Positions 9,308 through 17,955 of a stretch of DNA of 64,000 nt are shown here, piece after piece. Each line of letters begins with the position of its first letter. The stretch's first letter is position 1. Below the pieces are notes generated by a model. It was not told the origin of the DNA. It did no database searches and saw only the letters and a program-made list of their open reading frames with translations. This DNA comes from Devosia sp. YR412. GTDB lineage: Bacteria > Pseudomonadota > Alphaproteobacteria > Rhizobiales > Devosiaceae. The stretch spans positions 1 through 64,000 of the forward strand of contig NZ_FOFL01000002.1 in assembly GCF_900110945.1 (NCBI RefSeq). The letters are read 5' to 3'. A program made the translations under genes and the position numbers.

Positions 9308-10066
9308 ATGAAAAAGCTGTTCGCAGTACTGCTCGCAACCACGACACTGTCGTTGGTCGCCCTGCCTCAAGTATACGCTCAGGAGCTGACCGCTGTTGAA
9401 CAGGGCCAGCTCAATGCCCTTCCGATCGCCGTCCGCACCGCGATCCAGGCACGCCTCGCAGGCCTCTCCCCCGCTCAGGTCCAGGCAGTACTGTCGCTGC
9501 CAGCCGCCAGCCTGACCAAGCTGTCCGCCCTGCCGGCTGCTGAATTTGCCAACCTGGCCACGCTGCCTGCAGCCTCGCTGACCGTTGTCGCCGCTCTCCC
9601 GGCCGCACAGTTGGCCGCCGTCGGCACCCTGCCCGCTGCGCAGTTGACTGCAATCTCCACTTTGCCGGCGGCCAACAGCACTGCAGTGTTCTCGGCCGTT
9701 GCCAGCCTCAAGACTGCTGCTGTCACCGGTAACGCTGCAACCATCGCAGCTCAGGTCGGCGCTCTCAACACTGCACTGAACGCTGCCAAGGCCGTTGCTG
9801 GCGCAACCTTCTCCACCGCTGTGGTTGCTCAGGTCGCCGTCGCTGTCAGCCAAGACATCGCTGCATCGGTTGCTGGTACAGGCAACGCTGCCGCTGCCGT
9901 CGTGTCGAACGCGGCCCTGACCGGCTTGGCCGGTATCGCCGTCAACAATGGCGCTTCGGCTGCGCAGGTTGAAACCATTACCGTCGCTGCAAATACCGCT
10001 CTCGGTGGCAACACTGCCGACGCAACGGTCATCGCGTCCGTCAACACTTCGGTCAGCCCGAGCTAA
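9308..10066 (+). CDS. Secreted low-complexity protein with 11-residue LPAA repeats
   Basis: I do not recognise this 252-residue protein. A signal peptide (MKKLFAVLLATTTL..., cut after VYAQ near residue 25) sends it out of the cytoplasm. Residues 53-122 form tandem 11-residue units; LPAA recurs at 64, 75, 86, 97, 108 and 119, with hydrophobic residues at fixed positions as in LPAAQLTAIST. The second half is rich in Ala, Val, Thr, Asn and Ser, has no cysteine, and ends SVSPS. It lies between exopolysaccharide genes and ends at a strong terminator shared with the ligase gene. A structural or matrix role is inference. GGGGGA precedes ATG 9308; upstream in-frame starts lack a ribosome site. Confidence 0.8.
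   Translation: MKKLFAVLLATTTLSLVALPQVYAQELTAVEQGQLNALPIAVRTAIQARLAGLSPAQVQAVLSLPAASLTKLSALPAAEFANLATLPAASLTVVAALPAAQLAAVGTLPAAQLTAISTLPAANSTAVFSAVASLKTAAVTGNAATIAAQVGALNTALNAAKAVAGATFSTAVVAQVAVAVSQDIAASVAGTGNAAAAVVSNAALTGLAGIAVNNGASAAQVETITVAANTALGGNTADATVIASVNTSVSPS
9464..9673 (+). repeat. Coding tandem repeat, 33-bp (11-residue) unit
   Basis: Six units with an exact LPAA motif plus one degenerate unit (LSPAQVQAVLS) occur in register without gaps. The DNA copies have diverged, so it is the protein periodicity and not identical DNA that is conserved. That suggests selection on the encoded solenoid or helical pattern. Confidence 0.85.
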
Positions 10067-10093
10067 GCTCCGACCGACTTAAATGATTTAGAA

Positions 10094-10112
10094 GGCCCGC
10101 CATTGGCGGGCC
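10094..10112. terminator. Bidirectional intrinsic terminator
   Basis: A perfect 8-bp stem (GGCCCGCC / GGCGGGCC) with an ATT loop is followed by TTTTCTTTT on the plus strand. On the minus strand the complement gives a short T-run as well. It separates the convergent LPAA-repeat and O-antigen ligase genes. Confidence 0.9.
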
Positions 10113-10127
10113 TTTTCTTTTGGCTGG

Positions 10128-11468
10128 TTACGAGCTGGCGGTCCGGCCGGCGACCGCCCGGCCCATCGCCAGCAAGGCTACCAGTAAATATGCATTGGCC
10201 TGCATCTCAAGGCTGAAGTCGACCGCGGTATGCGTTGCGGCAGCCACCAGGGCACCAATGGCCGCAAGCCGCACGGCAATGCCCGCCTCGCTGCGCATAT
10301 AGCGCAAAACGATGGAGCCCACGATGCAGCCGACGATAATGATCGGCAGCGCACCGAATACCACGCCCAACTCTGCAAACAGCTGCAGATAGGTCGAATG
10401 CGCCTTGTCGACCAGCACATGCGTCCACAGCGGCGCATGATCAAACAGCGGAAAAGCCAGTTCAAACGATCCGCCGCCATAACCTAGCAAGGGCCTCGCC
10501 TGGATCATTTCGATCACCTGTGACCAAATATCGGTTCGCCCACTGCCGGTCTCTTCCAGCATGGTGATGCGCTCGAGAACGCCCTGACCGAATAGGGATA
10601 GCAGGGCAACGAAGCCGCCCAATGCCACGACGACAGCCACTATGGTGACGACTGGGTGCCATTTGATCCACCGCGCAGCTAGCACCAATACCACCACTGC
10701 CCCAAGAACAGCCGCGATCAGACCCATGCGCGACTGGCTGGCGGCGATTGCAATCACCAACACCAGCATACCGGCCAATTGCGTAAAGACGCCGGTTCCG
10801 ACCTCACCCAATGTGCGGTTCTCGCGCGTCAACTGCACCACGGCATTGGCCACCAGCCCGGCCCCGACTGCCAACCCCATAGCAAGAAAGGTCGCATAGG
10901 AGTTGCGGTTGACGAAGGTTCCGGTCGCCATGCCCTGATAGGCCACCTTGTCAAAACCGAGCAGCGTGTCGTTGAACTGGGTCAACTGGATCAGCCCGAA
11001 GGCAGCATGGGCGACGACAGCCCAGAAGATCACCGTCACCAGACGCTCGGCCCGTCGTTCATTGGCGCCCACCTGCAGGGCCAGGAAGAAGAACAGGCCG
11101 TAGCTTGCCATGCGGATCAGCATCATCCAGGTCGACCCCGGCGCGAGGCTCAGATAGTCGCTCTCGACCATCTGGCCACGGCCGGTTTCGAAGCTGAATG
11201 GTCCCAGCAATTGCCCCAGCGGCAGCATTTGCACGATGAGATAGAGGCACAGGACAGCGGCAAGACCGACGACAAGCTTCATCTTGCCCAGAGGAAAGCG
11301 CAGCGCCTGGTGTCCCCTCGCCGCGGCCAGCATGTAGACCAGCGCTGCCAGCCCCACCAGCGTTCCGGAAATCGCCCAGAAGGCAGGCGGATTGCTACCC
11401 AGGGGGATGGGCGACAGCAAGACCAGCGCGACAACAAACCAGCCGAGCGTATCATTGAGTTTAGTCAT
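10128..11468 (-). CDS. O-antigen ligase / polysaccharide polymerase family membrane protein
   Basis: A 446-residue polytopic inner-membrane protein, with about ten to twelve hydrophobic segments beginning WFVVALVLLSPIPLG. The Wzy_C signature is present near residues 315-375: a GYGGGSFE stretch, then KAHSTYLQLFAELGV, with the conserved His and Glu facing the periplasm. Members join or polymerise lipid-linked glycans. Start ATG 11468 lies 7 bp past the upstream gene's stop; a frame extension to 11645 overlaps that gene and is rejected. It is last in the operon with the membrane protein and the BTLCP peptidase. Confidence 0.87.
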   Translation of the reverse strand: MTKLNDTLGWFVVALVLLSPIPLGSNPPAFWAISGTLVGLAALVYMLAAARGHQALRFPLGKMKLVVGLAAVLCLYLIVQMLPLGQLLGPFSFETGRGQMVESDYLSLAPGSTWMMLIRMASYGLFFFLALQVGANERRAERLVTVIFWAVVAHAAFGLIQLTQFNDTLLGFDKVAYQGMATGTFVNRNSYATFLAMGLAVGAGLVANAVVQLTRENRTLGEVGTGVFTQLAGMLVLVIAIAASQSRMGLIAAVLGAVVVLVLAARWIKWHPVVTIVAVVVALGGFVALLSLFGQGVLERITMLEETGSGRTDIWSQVIEMIQARPLLGYGGGSFELAFPLFDHAPLWTHVLVDKAHSTYLQLFAELGVVFGALPIIIVGCIVGSIVLRYMRSEAGIAVRLAAIGALVAAATHTAVDFSLEMQANAYLLVALLAMGRAVAGRTASS

Positions 11469-11475
11469 GATGAGA

Positions 11476-12180
11476 CTACCGGTTGGCCGAGCGGACAGCG
11501 GCGACGAATTGCCGCTGCAGGTCGGGTGAAAGCGTTTCGACCACGGAGGTGGCCCGGGCCTGGAGGTCCGCATCGAGATGGTAGTTCTGCGCCAAGAACC
11601 GGCGACCCAGGTCGGATGCCGCCAGCGTGGCAATATCCATCTCATAGGCGCGCAAGGCCTCGGGTGTCAGGCTGCCCACATTGCGCAGCGCCAACATGGC
11701 ACGCGACTGGGCCAGCCATTGCGCGCGCTGTCCGAACAGTTGCGATCGCACCAGCGAGGTATTGAGTTCGTCAAAATTGCCCTGTCCCTCTGCGACCAGT
11801 GCATCGATGAACCAGGCAAAGGAAAAGCTGGGCTCTTCGGCAAGAATGGACTGGGCCATTTCTTTGCAGTTTTCCAGCATGGCCTGCCGTGCTTCCGGTA
11901 ACAGCACCTGCCCCTGCACGCTGCTGACCGCCGCATTGCAGTCGGACAGCACCAGCATCTGGGACTTGTAGGACGGCCCCGAAGGCAGCGCCCCGGCCGT
12001 CAAGGCATCGAGCTTTTGCTCGATACCGGAACCGGACCGGAACAGCGGCAAGATCTCGGAATAGGCCGTTACGGCAGATCCAGCAGTCAACAGGGCAGCG
12101 ACGCCCAGGATACCCCAACCGGGGAAAGATTTCGAACGAACTGCCAAACGAGCACCAAATGAAAATTGCGGCGCGATCAT
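11476..12180 (-). CDS. Membrane-anchored protein of unknown function in the exopolysaccharide operon
   Basis: Not recognised. The 234-residue product has a short cytoplasmic N-terminus, one transmembrane helix at about 22-42 (WGILGVAALLTAGSAVTAY), and a helical periplasmic domain rich in Leu, Ala and Gln. The helical pairs around SFAWFIDALVAEGQGN and RAQWLAQSRAMLALRNV recall tetratricopeptide-like packing. It sits between the peptidase and the polymerase genes on the same strand, which suggests an accessory role in polysaccharide assembly. Confidence 0.75.
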   Translation of the reverse strand: MIAPQFSFGARLAVRSKSFPGWGILGVAALLTAGSAVTAYSEILPLFRSGSGIEQKLDALTAGALPSGPSYKSQMLVLSDCNAAVSSVQGQVLLPEARQAMLENCKEMAQSILAEEPSFSFAWFIDALVAEGQGNFDELNTSLVRSQLFGQRAQWLAQSRAMLALRNVGSLTPEALRAYEMDIATLAASDLGRRFLAQNYHLDADLQARATSVVETLSPDLQRQFVAAVRSANR

Positions 12181-12220
12181 CGCGCCGCAACATCTATAGG
12201 GCTGTCATCTTGCTACAAGG

Positions 12221-12769
12221 TTAGCTCCAGCGGCGCGGATCGGCACCGGCAATCGACACCAGGCGGTGGCCGCTCTCGCGGAACTGCTTGATTTCGCCGG
12301 TCAGATTATCGAGCGTCAGGTCGCCACGGCTGGTCTTGACCACGAGCACCGCATGGCCTTCGCCAGCACGGGTATTGACGAAGGCGATGCGCAGCGCGCT
12401 GGCTGGCAGGCCGGCCTCGATCAGTTCATGGCGCTTGCTGACCACATAGCTCTTGCAATCGCCTGCGCGGGGATTGATCTGCCATATCTGCATCGCAGCC
12501 GAGTCCTGCTTGGGACGGATCGAGCGATTAACGCGCGCATTGACGCGTTCCAGCACCGTCATCACGTCCTGGGTCAGGCTGATCTTGGAGGCACCGCCCG
12601 GGCGGCATTCGGCGGGATTGAGCATGCAGAACATCTGGAAGCTCAGCGGACCCTGCGAAGAAACGCGTTCGGGCGTTGCAATGCTGGTTGGTGCATAGGC
12701 GACAGCGCCACTGATCGAGACTGCAGTGAGCATTGCGCCGGTGACGATGGAAAAGAGAAACTTGTTCAT
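12221..12769 (-). CDS. BTLCP (LapG-like) transglutaminase-like cysteine peptidase, periplasmic
   Basis: A 182-residue protein with a signal peptide (cut near VAYA, residue 26) and the catalytic triad pattern of the bacterial transglutaminase-like cysteine proteinase family (PF06035): Cys in GDCKSY, His in GEGHAVLVV, Asp in LDNLTG. LapG, the best known member, cuts surface adhesins in the periplasm. No LapA adhesin or LapD receptor is in the window, so the substrate is unknown. It is first in an operon with the membrane protein and polymerase. A second member of the family is encoded at 37840-38469. Confidence 0.88.
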   Translation of the reverse strand: MNKFLFSIVTGAMLTAVSISGAVAYAPTSIATPERVSSQGPLSFQMFCMLNPAECRPGGASKISLTQDVMTVLERVNARVNRSIRPKQDSAAMQIWQINPRAGDCKSYVVSKRHELIEAGLPASALRIAFVNTRAGEGHAVLVVKTSRGDLTLDNLTGEIKQFRESGHRLVSIAGADPRRWS

Positions 12770-12830
12770 GACCTACCCCTGATTGGTATGTGGTCACCGT
12801 ACGCACTGGGTTTTTCCGCCCTCTGTAAAA

Positions 12831-12863
12831 CTTCGATAAAATTGTAATCAAATTGGATCGAAG
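12831..12863. promoter_or_regulatory. Inverted repeat in the divergent exopolysaccharide promoter region
   Basis: CTTCGAT at 12831-12837 and ATCGAAG at 12857-12863 are perfect 7-bp arms separated by 19 AT-rich bp. The pair lies between the divergent peptidase operon and the ExoY-like gene and could bind a regulator of both. No known consensus is recognised. Confidence 0.3.
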
Positions 12864-13038
12864 CTTCTTGATGTTGAACCGTGCCAGCGTTACTTGAACT
12901 GGCGCAAAAGCTGCAGCCGCACATCTCTGCCCCCGTTAATCAATCTAGCAGGTCTGCGTTTTGCGCAGATGACACGGACGCGAAGTTTTGCGATGGTAAC
13001 TCAAGCGTTAATAGCAAGTCCCCAGATAGGGAATGTCT

Positions 13039-13854
13039 ATGTCTGAGTTTGTGCCGACCATTGAGATCACGAACCTGCCCTCCTTCCGCTTCGACGATGC
13101 GAAGCTGGCCGGCATAGGCGATATCGACTCGGCATTTTCCTTTGACACGAAAGAGCGCCGCGAGCGTGCCCTGCGCGCCAAGCAGAGCGGCCTGCCAATC
13201 GAATGGCAGGATGCGGCTCCCGCAGCCCCTGTACAGACTGCCTCGCGCAAGTTTTCGCTCGCTCTCAAGCGCGGCGTCGATATCGCCGGTGCCATGCTCG
13301 GCCTGATGGCCCTTGGTCCGCTGCTGCTGATCGTTGCCGCCGGCGTAAAGCTGACCGACCGTGGCCCGGCCCTCTTCCGCCAGCAGCGCGTCGGCATGAA
13401 CGGCAAACCATTCGACATCTACAAGTTCCGCTCGATGTATTTCGACCGCTGCGACGTGTCCGGCATTGCCCAGACGGTCGCCAGCGACAGCCGCGTCACC
13501 CCGATCGGCCGCATCATCCGCAAGACCTCCATCGACGAGCTGCCACAGCTGCTCAACGTGCTACGTGGTGAAATGTCGCTCGTCGGCCCCCGCCCCCATG
13601 TTGCGGGCATGCTCGCCGCCGGCGTGGCTTATGAAGATCTGTCGCCACACTACGCCTATCGCTACCACATGCGTCCGGGCATCACTGGCTGGGCCCAGTG
13701 CAACCGCTTCCGCGGCGCCACGGTCAGCGAAGACCAGGCCTTCGGTCGTCTTGGCCACGACATCGCCTACGTCCAGAACTATTCGCTGACGCTCGATGCC
13801 AAGGTGATCTGGCGCACGCTGCGCCAGGAATTCCTCAGCGGCGCCGCTCACTGA
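13039..13854 (+). CDS. ExoY/PssA-type undecaprenyl-phosphate sugar-phosphate transferase
   Basis: This 271-residue enzyme should start exopolysaccharide repeat-unit assembly by moving a sugar phosphate from a UDP-sugar to undecaprenyl phosphate at the inner membrane. A hydrophobic helix lies near 85-110. The catalytic core follows with LKRGVDIAGAM, FDIYKFRSMY, KTSIDELPQLLNVLRGEMS, SLVGPRPH and the C-terminal RPGITGWAQ, all hallmarks of the bacterial sugar transferase family. ATG 13039 is preferred over 13033 because AGGGA lies 6 nt before it. Confidence 0.93.
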   Translation: MSEFVPTIEITNLPSFRFDDAKLAGIGDIDSAFSFDTKERRERALRAKQSGLPIEWQDAAPAAPVQTASRKFSLALKRGVDIAGAMLGLMALGPLLLIVAAGVKLTDRGPALFRQQRVGMNGKPFDIYKFRSMYFDRCDVSGIAQTVASDSRVTPIGRIIRKTSIDELPQLLNVLRGEMSLVGPRPHVAGMLAAGVAYEDLSPHYAYRYHMRPGITGWAQCNRFRGATVSEDQAFGRLGHDIAYVQNYSLTLDAKVIWRTLRQEFLSGAAH

Positions 13855-13918
13855 TACAACTATCGCAGGCATTGCTGCTGCGCTCGCATTGGCTTAGTCA
13901 ACGGCGAGCGGAGTTCAC

Positions 13919-14689
13919 ATGAGCGGCAATTTGCATATTCATTTTACCACCAATGGATCCCCGGAAGCCAATACTGCGGCCGACCGGCTGATCGCCCGCT
14001 ATGAGCAGGCGCCGCTCAAATCCGCCGATGTCGTGGTGGCATTGGGTGGCGACGGGCTGATGCTGCAGACCCTGCACCGCGTCATGAAGACCGGCATTCC
14101 GGTCTATGGCATGAATTTCGGCTCGGTCGGCTTCATGATGAACGGCTTTTCCGAGGATGATCTGCAGCAGCGCCTCGAGGCCGTGCAGCGCACCCGCATC
14201 TTCCCGCTGTCCATGCAGGTGCTGGATACCTCGGGCAAGACGCAGGTTGCCCTGGCGCTCAATGAAGTCTCGCTGTTCCGCTCGACCTATCAGGCGGCCA
14301 AAATCCAGATCATTGTCGATGGCGAGACCCGGCTCGACGAGCTGATCTGCGATGGCGTGTTGCTCTCCACCCCGGCCGGCTCCACCGCCTATAACCTCTC
14401 AGCGCATGGCCCGATCCTGCCGATCGAGGCACAATTGCTGGCGCTGACGCCGATTTCGCCCTTCCGCCCCAGGCGCTGGCGCGGCGCCATTCTCTCCAAC
14501 CATGCCGAAGTCCGCTTCATCACTCGCGAGGCCGAAAAGCGTCCGGTCAGTGCTGTCGCCGACAATGTGGAATTCCAGAATGTGCTGGAAGTAACGGTTA
14601 AGGAAGATCGCACGCATGGCGTGACCTTGCTGTTCGATCCCGGCACCAGCCTTGAAGAACGCGTGTTGAGCGAGCAGTTCCGCTTCTAG
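13919..14689 (+). CDS. nadK: NAD kinase
   Basis: NAD kinase (256 residues) phosphorylates NAD to NADP. The diagnostic GGDG motif sits in [16 protein letters not shown] near residues 37-52, and the nucleotide-binding [17 protein letters not shown] near 150-166. The length matches alphaproteobacterial NadK. GGAG precedes the ATG. Its TAG shares the four bases CTAG with the stop of the convergent DUF2336 gene. Confidence 0.94.
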   Translation: MSGNLHIHFTTNGSPEANTAADRLIARYEQAPLKSADVVVALGGDGLMLQTLHRVMKTGIPVYGMNFGSVGFMMNGFSEDDLQQRLEAVQRTRIFPLSMQVLDTSGKTQVALALNEVSLFRSTYQAAKIQIIVDGETRLDELICDGVLLSTPAGSTAYNLSAHGPILPIEAQLLALTPISPFRPRRWRGAILSNHAEVRFITREAEKRPVSAVADNVEFQNVLEVTVKEDRTHGVTLLFDPGTSLEERVLSEQFRF

Positions 14690-15885
14690 GCGGCTGGCAG
14701 CGCCAGCCGGCGTTCAGCAACGGGCAGGCTCATCGGCATCGCCGTTTCCAGCGCAAAGGCCGCCATCACGCCGCGCGCCGCCTTGCGGGCCAAAAGGATG
14801 TTCTGCTCGCTGAGATAGGCAAAGGCCTCTTCGAGATCTTCGGGGATTACCCCGTCATGCTCGGCAATCAGCTCTTCGGTCAGCGCCGTCACCACGAAAT
14901 GCCGCGCACCAGCATCATCGGCAAGGTCGCTGCTGCGCGCATAAAGCACCAGCCGCGCCAGGAGGTTCCGCACGCCCTCACCGAGGCCACAGCGGATGAA
15001 CAGGGCATTGAGCGCCGCCCGGCTGCCGCTTTCGAGCAGGGTAAACACCTTGCCGCGCGGCGTTTGCGCCAATTCGGCCAGGCAATCGGCAAAAAACATC
15101 ACATGGCCGGTCACCACCGCGTGCAGCATCACGCGGGTATTGACCTTGTCGGTGACGATAAGATCGCTGACATAGCCCGGCTTGGCCTGTACCGCCTCGC
15201 GCTCGCCGATGGCGGTCAGCGCCGTATCGGCACTGTCGCGCAACACACGGGCCAGCCGATCCTCGGCCAGCGCACCCTTGACGATCCGCGCACCGCGCAG
15301 GGCTTCCGTCACCTTCTGCACCAGATGCAGTCGCGCCGCCGCCGGCAGATCCTTACGCGCCAGCAGCGCACCGCGCATCTCAGCCTGGTCGGCCAGTTCA
15401 TGGGACAGTGCACCCAGCACAGCATCGCCCAGCGCCACATCCATCCGGCGCAGCAGCTTGAGTGTCACCGCACCCTCCCCGCGCGCCACGATGGCGCCGG
15501 CGAGACGCGTGCTCAACGTGGTGCGTTGGCTGACAGCCAGCAGCATGGAAAGGTCCAGCGTCTTGACCAGACCGATCAGGTCCGCGTCAATCAGCACCGG
15601 GGAATACTGCATCACGGCCCGGGCGATGATGGCGCTGTCATGCAGCAGCGCCAGCATGATCGGCCGCGGCGCTTCGCTCGAATGCAGCAGGCCATAGGCC
15701 AGCGCGGCGCGTACCTTGACCGACGGGTCATCGAGAAAGCCGATCAGCGCCGCATAAAGCGCCGCATGCTCATCCGCGGGTCCGAAATGATTGAGATAAG
15801 CCAGGGCTGAAAGGTGGGCTGCGCTGCCGCGCTCTTCGCTCACTTGCGACTGAGACAGCGAGACAAACTCTTGATACGCAACCAT
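14686..15885 (-). CDS. DUF2336 domain protein
   Basis: A 399-residue, mostly helical cytoplasmic protein without a signal peptide. The N-terminal half has HEAT-like helical pairs ([27 protein letters not shown] and following) typical of DUF2336, a family common in Alphaproteobacteria. In some lineages family members are linked to motility or stress signalling, but the molecular role is not established. GGAG lies 6 nt before ATG 15885. It converges with nadK, sharing CTAG as overlapping stops. Confidence 0.8.
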   Translation of the reverse strand: MVAYQEFVSLSQSQVSEERGSAAHLSALAYLNHFGPADEHAALYAALIGFLDDPSVKVRAALAYGLLHSSEAPRPIMLALLHDSAIIARAVMQYSPVLIDADLIGLVKTLDLSMLLAVSQRTTLSTRLAGAIVARGEGAVTLKLLRRMDVALGDAVLGALSHELADQAEMRGALLARKDLPAAARLHLVQKVTEALRGARIVKGALAEDRLARVLRDSADTALTAIGEREAVQAKPGYVSDLIVTDKVNTRVMLHAVVTGHVMFFADCLAELAQTPRGKVFTLLESGSRAALNALFIRCGLGEGVRNLLARLVLYARSSDLADDAGARHFVVTALTEELIAEHDGVIPEDLEEAFAYLSEQNILLARKAARGVMAAFALETAMPMSLPVAERRLALPAA

Positions 15886-15976
15886 TCAACACTCCGCACA
15901 CCGGCAGAGCCCACCCTAAAGGCGAAGTTTTAAGGAACGGTTCACCATAACCCGCACGGGTCAGGGTCGGGAAATC

Positions 15977-16132
15977 TCAGATGGCGGCAAGCACGTAGGA
16001 GAAAAGCTGCGACGTCGCGGCCCACATCGCCGCCAGCAACATCCAGCTCGCCAGCGCACTGCCCAATACGATCCAGCCGCGCGGAATCTGCGCAATATGC
16101 AGGCTTTGGGCTACAGCTGTCGAACGGCGCAT
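15977..16132 (-). CDS. Small single-pass membrane protein (51 residues)
   Basis: Not recognised. The frame has an excellent ribosome site, AGGAGG 7 nt before ATG 16132. It encodes a basic, polar N-terminus (MRRSTAVAQSLHIAQIPRG) and one hydrophobic helix to the C-terminus (WIVLGSALASWMLLAAMW...). It lies alone between two minus-strand genes. Overlapping longer frames in this gap have no ribosome site. Confidence 0.55.
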   Translation of the reverse strand: MRRSTAVAQSLHIAQIPRGWIVLGSALASWMLLAAMWAATSQLFSYVLAAI

Positions 16133-16300
16133 TGTGGGCCTCCTGATCGCCAGCGCACACAACGCCGGACATTCCGATTACACGTTACCTCTGCTAAAGC
16201 GGTGCTAACCGGGTTGGTTGCATTTTACTGAATGCACCGGCCTTGCGCACCGGTCTGGGGGAATGGCTACAAAAGTGTAAACACGGCGGCTAACGCCCTG

Positions 16301-17098
16301 CTATTGCGCGTAAAGCTGGGTGAAGAACCCGCCGCCATCATCGGTGCCGGTGGCCGGTACATCTTCTTCATTCTTGAACAGGCCGGTGAAGGACATGTTG
16401 TCCGGCGAAAAGCGCGACGGCACCACCGGCGCCTGCGGCACGACCGGCTGCCCCGCCATCTGCTGCGCCGCGAAGGGCGCGCTCACGCCGCCGCCCTCAT
16501 GCTTGGCCACCAGCACGCGATAGACGTCGCGAATGGTGCGCGGCTGGCCGTTGGAGTAAAAGATCGCCTGATTGGCTTGCGCCTGCTTGGGAAACAAGTT
16601 CGCCGCGATCTGTTCGGGATCCTGCAGGCCCGCGGTGAACATGCGCTCGGCGCCCTGCGCCCCGAGGAAATGCGCGATATACAGCTCGCCAGCGCTGGGC
16701 CGGCGGCCGAAGCGCGCTTCGAGATATTCGCCATTCGACTTGGTAAAGGCGGCGGCGAGGTCCGAGGCCATCTGCGGATCCTTGCGCATCTCGAGGATCT
16801 GCGCCTTCACCGCCGGATCCGCCACCACATAGTCGCCGCTGCTGTTACGACTGATATTGCTGGCAACATCGCCATAGCCGAGCCGCGGCCCCTCTTCCTT
16901 GAGCACCTGCAGCCAGGTGCTTTCGAGGAACTGGAACAGCCCGGTGGCCGACGAGGTCTGCGCCTTGGCGGCTGGATTGAGGCTGCTTTCGCGGATGGCC
17001 GTCTGCAGCAGATAGTCGAAATCCACGCCATTCCGGTCGCCAGCTGCCGTCAGCACATAGGCAAGGCTTTGTGGCACCGAAATTGGCTGTACGCCCAT
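16301..17098 (-). CDS. Lytic transglycosylase-like (SLT domain) protein
   Basis: A 265-residue protein with a lysozyme-like SLT domain at about 20-130: the catalytic Glu in AIRESSLNP, followed by SSATGLFQFLESTWLQ. Such enzymes cleave peptidoglycan with formation of anhydro-muramyl ends. No clear signal peptide is present, so export may use another route, as for flagellar or secretion-associated enzymes; a structural role is possible. The C-terminal part, rich in Pro, Gly and Val, is unassigned. Starts at ATG 17098 without a strong ribosome site. Confidence 0.8.
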   Translation of the reverse strand: MGVQPISVPQSLAYVLTAAGDRNGVDFDYLLQTAIRESSLNPAAKAQTSSATGLFQFLESTWLQVLKEEGPRLGYGDVASNISRNSSGDYVVADPAVKAQILEMRKDPQMASDLAAAFTKSNGEYLEARFGRRPSAGELYIAHFLGAQGAERMFTAGLQDPEQIAANLFPKQAQANQAIFYSNGQPRTIRDVYRVLVAKHEGGGVSAPFAAQQMAGQPVVPQAPVVPSRFSPDNMSFTGLFKNEEDVPATGTDDGGGFFTQLYAQ

Positions 17099-17190
17099 GA
17101 CAAGGCTCGTCTTTCAGAATCGTCCGAGCCTTCAATAGGCCACACCAACGGTTAACCATCCATTAACCATATGAATCAGGTTGGTGAAGA

Positions 17191-17769
17191 TCACGCCGTC
17201 CAGCGACTGACCACATCCGACAGCGCCGGACGCGGCCGATCTTCGATCACCGCGCTCGGCGTACCGATATGGATAAAGCCGACGATCTTTTCGCCCTCGC
17301 CTGCCCCTAACATGGCTCCGGCTTCGGCATCGAAAGCATACCAGCGGGTCACCCAGGACGCGGCAAAACCCAAAGCGTGGGCCGCATGCACCAGGTTCAG
17401 CGCCACATTGCCGGCCGAGAGCAATTGCTCGAACTCCGGCACCTTGGGATGCGCCTTGGGCGAAGAGATCACGACCACAGTGAGCGGTGCCGGCAGGAAG
17501 CGGTTGCGCTCCACGTCGAGGCTGGCTTCATCGGTCCCCGGATTGTTGCGCGCATAGATTTTGGCCAGCTTTGCACCTGCCGCGACCCGTGCCTCGCCCT
17601 CGATCACCACCAGCCGCCAGGGCGCGATCTTGCCATGGTCGGGCACGCGCGTAGCAATGGTCAACAATTGCTCCAGCTCGGCCGCATTGGGCCCCGGTTC
17701 CTTTAGAAACGCCATGCCGACCGAGCGGCGGGTCAGCAGATAGTCGCGCAGGGCAGCATGGACCGGCAT
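17191..17769 (-). CDS. Nitroreductase family protein (YdjA-like)
   Basis: This 192-residue flavoprotein matches the compact YdjA branch of nitroreductases: RRSVGMAFLKEPGP at the start, TRVPDHGKIAPWRLVVIEG for FMN binding, NLVHAAHALGFAASWVT, and a C-terminal GFIHIGTP. It would use NAD(P)H to reduce nitro or quinone-type substrates; the natural substrate is unknown. ATG 17769 is chosen because GGAG lies 7 nt upstream. Confidence 0.88.
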   Translation of the reverse strand: MPVHAALRDYLLTRRSVGMAFLKEPGPNAAELEQLLTIATRVPDHGKIAPWRLVVIEGEARVAAGAKLAKIYARNNPGTDEASLDVERNRFLPAPLTVVVISSPKAHPKVPEFEQLLSAGNVALNLVHAAHALGFAASWVTRWYAFDAEAGAMLGAGEGEKIVGFIHIGTPSAVIEDRPRPALSDVVSRWTA

Positions 17770-17955
17770 TTGCAATCTCCGAGAGGTCAGGCAAGAGCCA
17801 TAGTCTCACCCGGCGCGTCGTGCCAGCCTATGCGACAAATTCTGCGTCGCCCGCCATTGTGCTGTTTTCATCCCGCGAGCTCTGTGACACAGCTTTTCCC
17901 CATTCGCTGCGTAAGACCCTTGCAGCGATTCAATCCGTCGCCCCGGGGAGACCAG

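Noticed and set aside
9464-9673. Possible CRISPR or DNA tandem array
   Set aside because: The 33-bp periodicity is within a coding frame, units are contiguous and diverged, and no spacers or cas genes exist.
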